From positions 1 to 19,218 of the forward strand of contig JAZQQB010000036.1 in the NCBI GenBank assembly GCA_045628865.1: DNA of 19,218 nucleotides, in the 5' to 3' direction. The DNA comes from JAZQQB01 sp045628865 (GTDB lineage: Bacteria > Bacillota > Clostridia > Lachnospirales > Lachnospiraceae). A program made the translations under genes and the position numbers. How positions within the stretch are numbered: position 1 is the first letter of the stretch; the number at the start of each line of letters is the position of its first letter. The notes beneath the pieces were generated by a model, which did no database searches, was not told the origin of the DNA, and was given only the letters and a program-made list of their open reading frames with translations. Below, one piece after another: positions 6,661 through 13,616 of this stretch.

Positions 6661-6858
6661 ATGGCTGGTATGGCATTTTTAAGTTCACTTGTATCATATT
6701 TAATTGTATTTTTGATCAGTGTTATCGGCGTTGGAATCGCAATTTTTCTTGGTATCTACACAAGAAAATTGAAGGATGCAAAGAATGCACCTGTTTTGGC
6801 TACTGACGCAACAGATACCTCTGTTTTATCAACAGATAATGAGGACATTTCTGAATAA
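6661..6858 (+). CDS. Small single-pass membrane protein, 65 residues
   Basis: I do not recognise an assigned function. The protein has one long hydrophobic helix (residues about 7-31) followed by a basic TRKLKDAK segment and a polar, Thr/Asp-rich acidic tail, so by the positive-inside rule the tail should face the cytoplasm. The start is set at 6661 because TAAGGAGG lies five bases upstream; an upstream in-frame ATG at 6625 lacks a Shine-Dalgarno. It is the only plus-strand gene here, divergent from the WYL regulator, with its own promoter (6545-6573) and a hairpin terminator (6885-6943). Small size, strong expression signals and proximity to a regulator suggest a regulated membrane peptide, but that is inference. 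Confidence 0.75.
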   Translation: MAGMAFLSSLVSYLIVFLISVIGVGIAIFLGIYTRKLKDAKNAPVLATDATDTSVLSTDNEDISE

Positions 6859-6880
6859 TTTATCAAGCAGATAATAATGC

Positions 6881-6943
6881 AAAAAGAGCTGCCGTATCCG
6901 TGACCGATCTAAATCAATCACAAATACGACAGCTCTCTTTTAT
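6881..6943. terminator. Bidirectional terminator between convergent genes
   Basis: AGAGCTG (6885-6891) pairs with CAGCTCT (6930-6936), and CGTAT/ATACG extends the stem past a one-base mismatch. The plus strand continues CTTTTAT; on the minus strand the hairpin is followed by five T residues (complement of 6881-6884 and flanks). It sits between the plus-strand gene ending at 6858 and the minus-strand gene ending at 6989, serving both. Confidence 0.8.
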
Positions 6944-6988
6944 CCTTGATGACCATTTTGTTCCCAATTCATGATCACGCTCATCATC

Positions 6989-8665
6989 TTATTCCCACAC
7001 ACCAGTTTCTAAAAAGTGTGTTGCTCTTTTTTCTGCATTTTCCGTCAAGGTCATATCATATCCCATGGTTGATAGGAGCTTGATGGCATTTCTCGTGGTA
7101 GCAGGTCCATCTAAGATACGATATTCAAAGGTCACATCCCCATCCTGCATTTTTTCCTCGAAGTGATAATTCACATATTCCTTTGCTAATAAATTAGTCA
7201 GCTCAATATCATGGGTTGCAGCAAAAGCAAAAACATGATTCTGTGCCATTACCTTTAAAATCTCACAGGAAGCTGAAATTCTCTCCACTGTATTGGTTCC
7301 ACGAAGTACTTCATCCACAAAGCAAAGCACCTGTGCATCACTATCCTTTGCAGCATCTAAAATACGCTTCATGGACTTGATCTCAACCATATAATAACTC
7401 TCTCCATCCACAAGATTATCACGAAGTGCCATGGATGTATACACACGATAAAACTTCGTAGCAAAACGCTCTGCCGTACAAGTATGGATCGTCTGCGCCA
7501 GGATTGCATTGATGGCAACAGTTTTTAAGAAGGTTGACTTACCACTGGCATTAGAGCCTGTAATCAGCACCGGTTTTGTGGTATGCAAATCATTGGCCAC
7601 CGGATCTGTAATCTCTGAATGGTAAAGACCTGTAGCATCAATTCCCTCATGTTCCACAAACTCAGGTACACACCATGATGGTAGGGATGCTCTAAACTCA
7701 CAAATAGAGATCATTGCTTCCATATATCCCATCAAAGATACCAGTTCCTCAATCTTATCCTGCTTCTTTTGCATAAAGACAAGCATAATATTAAAACGAA
7801 TCAGATCAATATGGAACGCAAACTTGGCATAATCCACTAAGATATCAAATGGATTGGCACTACCCGTTGTATATCCACTAGTGACCAAAGAAGAAAATCT
7901 GGTAAACTCATTTAACTCCACGCGAAGCTCATGCATGCGTTTCAACTCATCCACATAAATATCACAACGGGTCTGTTCTAACATTTTGGCACTATTCAAA
8001 ACACGAATGATGTAATCAAAGGTTGTGATATAAGGATCAATATCTGATTTTTCACGGAAATAAGTAACAATGTTGTAGATCAGGGCTCCACAAAAAACAA
8101 GCAGTCCCAAAGAAAAACTACCCCATACCATCATGGCAATGGCACCAAGGATCACAACGATCATGACATAATTCTTCAAATTACTACGACTTTTTAAGTC
8201 CTTCAGTAACCCAAGATATTCATATAAAGAATGCTTTCCAGTTCTGCCAATCTTCGCAAAAGCCACCTGCATACGGATTCGTTCTTCTTCATGATCTGAA
8301 AAATACTGGATTTTTTTCTCCATATCCTGCAGTTTTTCTTCCTGCATTTTCGGAGATCTTAAGCAATGATACAAATACTCCTCTCCAGCAGATGACCAGG
8401 TATGGTTGATCTGCTGAAAAACAGAATCCATAGAAAGATCATTCCAGGTAATATCATCAATGCCCTCTCCATTATCCAGATGTTCATGGCATCTGCGAAT
8501 AGCATTCATAACACCTTCTCTGTACTCTCGTACTGGAAGCTTTCCATAATTCCTTTTCAAATTCGCAACAAATCTTTTTTCTTTGTTCTTTTTATCATAA
8601 ATACCCTGTATAAAAAATACCGCAACCAGGGCAAATACACAGCCAATAATAATAAATAGTTCCAT
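6989..8665 (-). CDS. Membrane-anchored MutS-family ATPase
   Basis: The C-terminal third is a clear MutS-type ABC ATPase: Walker A GSNASGKST (370-378), Walker B/signature LCFVDEVLRGTN (447-458, as in the MutS DE-GRGT motif) and the switch ATHDIEL (483-489). Upstream is a lever/core-like helical region (about 210-340). Unlike mismatch-repair MutS (about 850 residues), this 558-residue protein lacks the mismatch-recognition and connector domains. It carries a hydrophobic N-terminal helix (about 2-20) and two more membrane helices (about 166-203), so the ATPase is tethered to the membrane. A role in classical mismatch repair is therefore unlikely; its function is not known. It follows cdd by 13 bp with a GGCGGAAG start signal and is probably co-transcribed with it. 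Calling it mutS would mislead. Confidence 0.85.
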   Translation of the reverse strand: MELFIIIGCVFALVAVFFIQGIYDKKNKEKRFVANLKRNYGKLPVREYREGVMNAIRRCHEHLDNGEGIDDITWNDLSMDSVFQQINHTWSSAGEEYLYHCLRSPKMQEEKLQDMEKKIQYFSDHEEERIRMQVAFAKIGRTGKHSLYEYLGLLKDLKSRSNLKNYVMIVVILGAIAMMVWGSFSLGLLVFCGALIYNIVTYFREKSDIDPYITTFDYIIRVLNSAKMLEQTRCDIYVDELKRMHELRVELNEFTRFSSLVTSGYTTGSANPFDILVDYAKFAFHIDLIRFNIMLVFMQKKQDKIEELVSLMGYMEAMISICEFRASLPSWCVPEFVEHEGIDATGLYHSEITDPVANDLHTTKPVLITGSNASGKSTFLKTVAINAILAQTIHTCTAERFATKFYRVYTSMALRDNLVDGESYYMVEIKSMKRILDAAKDSDAQVLCFVDEVLRGTNTVERISASCEILKVMAQNHVFAFAATHDIELTNLLAKEYVNYHFEEKMQDGDVTFEYRILDGPATTRNAIKLLSTMGYDMTLTENAEKRATHFLETGVWE

Positions 8666-8678
8666 CTATACTTCCGCC

Positions 8679-9089
8679 TTATTCTAAATCTGTAGGTCCA
8701 AAGCCGTAAGGTAAGATACTTTCTAAAGTCTCCACCTTCATATCCTTTTCACAGCTTCCCATGATCACCTGAAAAGTCTTTGGATTGCAGAATTCCATCA
8801 TTACCTGACGGCATACTCCACATGGTGGGCAAAACTGCAGCTCACCATCTTTTTTCCCGCCTACAATGGCAATTTTTTCAAAGGAATGCACACCCTCACT
8901 GATTGCCTTAAAAAAAGCGGTTCTTTCCGCACAGTTTGTTGCACTTAAGCCTGCATTTTCAATATTACATCCTAAAAAAACCTGTCCATCCTTTGCTAAA
9001 AGAGCTGCGCCCACAGCAAATCCTGAATATGGACAATAGGAACTTTCTCTCGCTTTCATTGCCGATTCTAACAATTCAAAATCAGTCAT
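8679..9089 (-). CDS. cdd: Cytidine deaminase
   Basis: Cdd deaminates cytidine and deoxycytidine to uridine and deoxyuridine in pyrimidine salvage. The 136-residue length fits the short homotetrameric form. Zinc ligands are Cys53 and the PCGVC pair Cys90/Cys93, with catalytic Glu55 in NCAERTAF; FAVGAALLAKDG and GCNIENAG form the substrate site. I place the start at the ATG at 9089, not the in-frame ATG at 9101, because GGAGG lies five bases before it and within the longer reading. It leads a probable cdd-mutS-like operon with its own promoter (9186-9215). The start lies in a 45-bp element also found before moxR (see findings). Confidence 0.94.
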   Translation of the reverse strand: MTDFELLESAMKARESSYCPYSGFAVGAALLAKDGQVFLGCNIENAGLSATNCAERTAFFKAISEGVHSFEKIAIVGGKKDGELQFCPPCGVCRQVMMEFCNPKTFQVIMGSCEKDMKVETLESILPYGFGPTDLE

Positions 9090-9131
9090 ATTATCCTCCA
9101 TTTCATTAATGAAATTCGGAGCGGGCTATTT
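9087..9131 (-). promoter_or_regulatory. Start-site element shared with moxR: hairpin next to the SD
   Basis: On the minus strand AAATAGCCCGCT is followed by ATTTCA-TTAA-TGAAAT, then GGAG and the cdd ATG. The same 45-bp layout, with 34 identical positions, ends at the moxR ATG (18922-18966). The hairpin abuts the Shine-Dalgarno, so it may position or tune ribosome access. Differences fall mainly in the loop and in the bases just 5' of the stem. Confidence 0.6.
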
Positions 9132-9155
9132 GCGCCCCCCCTAAAGTATAAAAGC

Positions 9156-9179
9156 GGATAGTTATATAAATAACTACCC
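9156..9179 (-). other. Stem-loop at the 5' end of the cdd transcript
   Basis: TAGTTAT-ATAA-ATAACTA (9159-9176), extended by GG/CC pairs (9156-9157/9178-9179) around one mismatch. It begins at the predicted transcription start, where 5' hairpins can protect mRNA. A CGCTTTTAT tail follows on the minus strand, so it might also end read-through from spoIVA. Confidence 0.5.
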
Positions 9180-9185
9180 ACCAAT

Positions 9186-9215
9186 ACTATACATTAAATT
9201 ATCATGAATTGTCTA
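9186..9215 (-). promoter_or_regulatory. Probable cdd promoter
   Basis: Minus strand TAGACA (9215-9210), 18-bp spacer, TATAGT (9191-9186). Each box has one mismatch to the sigma-A consensus. It is the only good candidate between spoIVA and cdd. Confidence 0.55.
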
Positions 9216-9246
9216 TAAAAACGTGTCATTTTTGGTCTGCTCCTAA

Positions 9247-10725
9247 CTAAATAATGATGCACACCATACCACCATTGCTGTCATTGACAATCTTTTGCAT
9301 GGTATCCTGCAGTTTCAGCTGGCTTTCCGCACCGATCATTGAAATCTTAGACGCAATTCCGTCATTGACCATCTGCTCCACCGTTTTGCCAAAAATATTC
9401 ACATCCCACATACTCTCATTAGACTGTTCATCCACCGCAATGTAGGAAATCAGGTCCTTTGCCTGTTCTTCACTTCCAACGATAGGGGCAATCTCATTTT
9501 CAATATTGGCTCTGATCATAAAAACGGAAGGAGAATTGGAACGGATCTTCACACCATATTTGTTGCCATGCCGGATCACCTCTGGTTTTTCTAAGGAAAT
9601 TTCATTTCGCTTTGGAGTTACAACGCCATATCCGGAATTACGCACACTTTCTAAAGCAGTTGCCACCGTTTCATACTCTTCCTTTCGTTCTCCTATCTTT
9701 TTTAGTACTTCCATCAACTCATATTCACTGGAAATTTCCTCATGGGTCAGGTTGGAAAGCAGTTCATAATACACATCCTCTAAAAGATCAAGCCTGATTC
9801 TCACACACCCCGTTGCCATATCGCATTCCTCAAGTTTCACCTTTTTGATAAAGTCACTGGGGATTTCTACTTCTTTATTCATCACATCCCGCATTTTTAA
9901 GAGTTGCTCCGTCATTTTCAGTACCTTTTCTCGAAGATCCGCTTTTAATGGATGCTCTCCAGGCAAAAGTTCCATCCATTTCGGTGCATAAAACTCCATG
10001 ACAGAAATGGGAAATTCTTCTAACACAGCAGAAAGAATCCTGTGAATATCCTGCTTCTTTAACTGGGCACAATTTACAGGAAGAACCGAAACATCATAGG
10101 TTTCCGATAGCTTCTTTGCTAAACTGATACACTCTTCACTACCTGGACGCAAGGAATTCAAAAGCACCACAAAAGGTTTTTTTAATGCCTTTAATTCACT
10201 GATAACCCGTTCCTCTGCCGGCTGATAATCTGCTCTTTCAATCTCGGTCACCGAGCCATCACTTGTCACAACGATCCCAATGGTAGCATGATCATGGATC
10301 ACCTTTTTGGTACCAATCTCAGCAGCCTTGGTAAAAGGGATCTCTGCCTGACTCCATGGGGTTTTCACCATTCTTTCAACATTTTCTTCCATATGGCCCA
10401 GAGCTCCATTCACCATATATCCCACACAGTCAATCAGGCGCACGGCCACACTCACATCCTCCGAAAGCTTTACGTTCACCGCCTCCTTAGGAATAAATTT
10501 TGGTTCCGTGGTGGTGATCATCCTACCTGCTCCAGACTGCGGCAGCTCATCCTGCGCCTGTTGTTTCTCATATTCATTTTCCATATAGGGAAGGACACAA
10601 AGATCCATAAACCGCTTGATAAATGTTGATTTACCAGTTCTTACAGGTCCCACAACCCCAATATAGATTTCCCCATTGGTTCGACTATTCATATCTTTAT
10701 ATAGATCATAAACCTTCGATTCCAT
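9247..10725 (-). CDS. spoIVA: Stage IV sporulation protein A, spore-coat ATPase
   Basis: SpoIVA is made in the mother cell under sigma-E. It hydrolyses ATP to polymerise into the basement layer of the spore coat around the forespore. The 492-residue length equals that of the well-studied Bacillus subtilis protein. It shows an N-terminal TRAFAC-type P-loop, GPVRTGKS (26-33) with following Thr, the conserved early block MITTTEPKFIP (about 69-79), RLIDCVGYMV as Walker B/G3, and the C-terminal SNGGMVCIII anchor needed for localisation. AAAGGGG precedes the ATG. It stands alone between the large hybrid kinase gene and cdd, with a sigma-E-like promoter at 10765-10793. Presence of an intact copy strongly suggests an endospore-forming lineage, not by itself active sporulation. 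Confidence 0.97.
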   Translation of the reverse strand: MESKVYDLYKDMNSRTNGEIYIGVVGPVRTGKSTFIKRFMDLCVLPYMENEYEKQQAQDELPQSGAGRMITTTEPKFIPKEAVNVKLSEDVSVAVRLIDCVGYMVNGALGHMEENVERMVKTPWSQAEIPFTKAAEIGTKKVIHDHATIGIVVTSDGSVTEIERADYQPAEERVISELKALKKPFVVLLNSLRPGSEECISLAKKLSETYDVSVLPVNCAQLKKQDIHRILSAVLEEFPISVMEFYAPKWMELLPGEHPLKADLREKVLKMTEQLLKMRDVMNKEVEIPSDFIKKVKLEECDMATGCVRIRLDLLEDVYYELLSNLTHEEISSEYELMEVLKKIGERKEEYETVATALESVRNSGYGVVTPKRNEISLEKPEVIRHGNKYGVKIRSNSPSVFMIRANIENEIAPIVGSEEQAKDLISYIAVDEQSNESMWDVNIFGKTVEQMVNDGIASKISMIGAESQLKLQDTMQKIVNDSNGGMVCIII

Positions 10726-10764
10726 ACCATACCCCTTTCATCACATGAATAAATATCTCTACTT

Positions 10765-10793
10765 ATCTATATGATGGATTGGGAAAAATATGC
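10765..10793 (-). promoter_or_regulatory. Sigma-E-like promoter of spoIVA
   Basis: Minus strand GCATATT (10793-10787), 13-bp spacer, CATATAGAT (10773-10765), resembling the mother-cell sigma-E consensus (ATATT-type -35, CATA-type -10). It fills the 70-bp gap after the kinase gene. There is no sigma-A-like pair in the gap, and spoIVA is a classical sigma-E target. Confidence 0.55.
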
Positions 10794-10795
10794 GT

Positions 10796-13597
10796 TTAAG
10801 CCAAAAGCTCATTCAAGATCTTCTTAACAGTATGGAAATCAAAGCCCTCATAGCCCTTCTTCATTTCCTGGATTTTTGCATTGATCTCATCACCATAGTT
10901 TTTACCGCATATTTCTACAATCTGAGTATCACAAGCCTTCAGGTTCATATGATCCACCTCTGTTTTAAATGCTTCCAAAACAGCTCGGTCTAATTCTTCT
11001 ACTTCCATATTACTGTAGTCAACGCTTGCTTCTGGTTCTTCAAAGGCATTCCTTTCTACCAGATAGTTTTTCACTATTTCAAGCATATTAGTGTATTCCG
11101 TCATGGCTTCCTCTATATGGGCATTGATAAATTCCATATCTGATTTCTTACCAGCCATCTCGAGCTGTCTGAACAGTTCAGATACATACATGGCACCAAT
11201 GGCTGCACTGGCAGATTTGATTCCGTGAACATTGGTGGTAAATAGCGAAATATCTCCAACCTCCAATAGATCTGGAATCTGTTTCTTTTTTTCTTCACCC
11301 TCTTTGTAGTAGGTATTCATTACTGCAAAATATCCAGACTCATCATTGCCAAGGTTTGCCATACCCTTATCCACCTGCAAGGACTTATCAATCTCTTTGG
11401 TCTTTTCCTCTTTTTCAGTTTTAGCCTTTTCTGCCTTTTTAGACTCTGCTTCTTCCTTGATGTTTTGTTTCATCACGATCATGCCATCTGGCAGATATTT
11501 TTTCAAAACATCCTCCAAATAACGCATCTTAATGGGTTTTACAATAAATTCCTGGAAACCTGCATAGGTCAACAGATTTCGAATATCACTACCCTTGCTG
11601 GCTGTAAGCGCAACGATTGGAACAGTACTGAAGTATGAATCTTTGGAATCCCTGATCCTCTTTAAGGTCTGAACACCATCCATCTCTGGCATCATCTGAT
11701 CTAAGAAGATAATGTCATAATGGCAATCTTCAATCTTTTCAAGTGCTTCCATACCACTTGTAGCCATATCAATATCAATCTCATATTTCTTAAAGACGCC
11801 CTTGGCTACCTTTAAGTTAACTGCATTGTCATCTACAACTAAAACCTTTGCATCAGGTGCTGTAACTGATTCTGCAATTTCATTATGACTATACTGTTCC
11901 ACATTCCACTGGTTATTCAAAACAGTGGCAAGACTCATGCCGGACACTGGATTTTTCAAGATTCTGCACTTACCAAAATCTCCATATACATTGGTGTTTT
12001 TACCAACAACATAGGTATATTCTTCACATTCAAATTTTTCCACGCTGTCTGATAAATCTTCATAAGCTGCAATACTTAAAAAGATGTAGTCATACTTCAC
12101 CTCAAGTACAGCATCATCAAAATTCTCTTTGTTACGCACATACCTGGTCTTAATATCAAATTCACGGAACAGGTTATCCCATCTACGCATCTCTGAATCA
12201 GTTTCCAAGTATACAAGTACGCGGATATTTCCGGAATTTGGTACACTGATCAACGGATCTGCATTTCGAATCTCACACGGAATGGTAAAGGTTGATGCCA
12301 GACCAACTTCCTCGATACTTTCAATGGTAAGCTCGCCACCCATCAATGCGATCAATTCCTTGCAGATACGAAACTTCATTCCAAGGCCCTTCATGTTACT
12401 GCTCTGACGGGTATCATATACATGAAAGCTTCCTGTAAGGACTCTTAGATCGAACTTAGACATTCCCTTTCCATTATCTGCAATACGAACACTTAGTACA
12501 CAATGATTATCATCTGTTTTTTCCTGCAAAGACACTTCAAAAATGATACGTCCCTCGTCCATATATTCCAATGATGCGAACAAAAGATACATGAACACTC
12601 GCTTGATATACATACCAGAGCCATACAATACACTTGGAATCTGATGATCTACCTTTAAGGAAATATCAATATTCTTATCCCCAATCTCATGGGAGATGAT
12701 ATCGATGGTGCTTTGCAAAAGCTGATCCATACGAAACTCTGTCATTGGAATATTAAAGTTTCCAGAATCAAGTCGTGAATAGGACAATACATCGTCAATG
12801 ATGGTCAAAAGCTCATCAGAAGACTTGCGAATGGTATTCAGATCGTATTTGATGCTCTTATCCAAATCCTTGGCAAGCATAATATCCGTCAGACCAATGA
12901 CTGCATTCATAGGTGTACGAATCTCATGGGACATATTGGCAAGAAACTGTCCCTTGGCCTCGCCTGTTTTTTCGATCATTCTCTGAGAATTCATTACCTT
13001 TTGATGTTCGATCTGATAACGGTGATTCTGTTCCCACACAAGCCACAATACAAAGACCGTGACCAAAAGATACATGCTCACCAAATCTAAAAAGTAAAAC
13101 TCTGTGCTGGTGATCTTAACCGGTTCGACGGTCTTTCGATACAACTCTCTGATAAACAATCCGTCAAAAGCGATTTCCAGCATGATCATGGAAAAGCAAT
13201 GCATACCTGGAAGCAAAAATCCAGTGGCCATAATACCAAACACCATGAAAAAGGCCGCACCACTAAATCCTCCGCCACCCATCAAAAAGAATGCCGGGAA
13301 ACAGAAGAAATTCTCCAATATGATCGTCAGTATGCAGATTTTCAAACTATGTTTACATTTACTTAGTCTGAAAAACAGCAATAGATTTAGCATCAGACTA
13401 ATCAGCATGATCACCGTATATCCCGAAGATGTATGGATCAGTAACGTAACCAGCATACTGACCAAAGAAACCGCGCCACTCATGAGCAAAATCAGGCGTA
13501 GCACAGAAAAACGGATATTCTCTTCTTCTTTTTTATAAAGATTCCGGTTTTCAGACTTCCACTCCCGAAATCTTTCTTTATAAGATCTTCTCTCCAT
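10796..13597 (-). CDS. Hybrid histidine kinase with REC and Hpt; degraded ATP site
   Basis: This is a multi-domain membrane signalling protein of about 933 residues, numbered from the ATG at 13597. Order: about six membrane helices (30-195) without an obvious extracellular sensor, HisKA with SHEIRTP (His224), HATPase (about 295-440), a receiver-like domain without phospho-acceptor (about 457-560), a true REC (584-700; Asp589/590, Asp633, Lys687), a Lys/Glu-rich linker (about 712-740), and Hpt with HGIKSA (His791). The D-box DNGKGM (374-379) and G2 KGLGM are present. In the N-box, both conserved Asn are gone (Tyr337, Ala341) and the Lys is Glu344, which should impair ATP-Mg binding. It follows the 697-residue kinase by about 19 bp. 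A TTG six bases upstream is an alternative start close to the GAGGA. Confidence 0.9.
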   Translation of the reverse strand: MERRSYKERFREWKSENRNLYKKEEENIRFSVLRLILLMSGAVSLVSMLVTLLIHTSSGYTVIMLISLMLNLLLFFRLSKCKHSLKICILTIILENFFCFPAFFLMGGGGFSGAAFFMVFGIMATGFLLPGMHCFSMIMLEIAFDGLFIRELYRKTVEPVKITSTEFYFLDLVSMYLLVTVFVLWLVWEQNHRYQIEHQKVMNSQRMIEKTGEAKGQFLANMSHEIRTPMNAVIGLTDIMLAKDLDKSIKYDLNTIRKSSDELLTIIDDVLSYSRLDSGNFNIPMTEFRMDQLLQSTIDIISHEIGDKNIDISLKVDHQIPSVLYGSGMYIKRVFMYLLFASLEYMDEGRIIFEVSLQEKTDDNHCVLSVRIADNGKGMSKFDLRVLTGSFHVYDTRQSSNMKGLGMKFRICKELIALMGGELTIESIEEVGLASTFTIPCEIRNADPLISVPNSGNIRVLVYLETDSEMRRWDNLFREFDIKTRYVRNKENFDDAVLEVKYDYIFLSIAAYEDLSDSVEKFECEEYTYVVGKNTNVYGDFGKCRILKNPVSGMSLATVLNNQWNVEQYSHNEIAESVTAPDAKVLVVDDNAVNLKVAKGVFKKYEIDIDMATSGMEALEKIEDCHYDIIFLDQMMPEMDGVQTLKRIRDSKDSYFSTVPIVALTASKGSDIRNLLTYAGFQEFIVKPIKMRYLEDVLKKYLPDGMIVMKQNIKEEAESKKAEKAKTEKEEKTKEIDKSLQVDKGMANLGNDESGYFAVMNTYYKEGEEKKKQIPDLLEVGDISLFTTNVHGIKSASAAIGAMYVSELFRQLEMAGKKSDMEFINAHIEEAMTEYTNMLEIVKNYLVERNAFEEPEASVDYSNMEVEELDRAVLEAFKTEVDHMNLKACDTQIVEICGKNYGDEINAKIQEMKKGYEGFDFHTVKKILNELLA

Positions 13598-13616
13598 AAA
13601 CAATGTTCCTCAAGCA

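Noticed and set aside
9090..9101. Longer cdd start at 9101
   Set aside because: It would place the GGAGG Shine-Dalgarno inside the gene and begin within the hairpin; the ATG at 9089 is correctly spaced.
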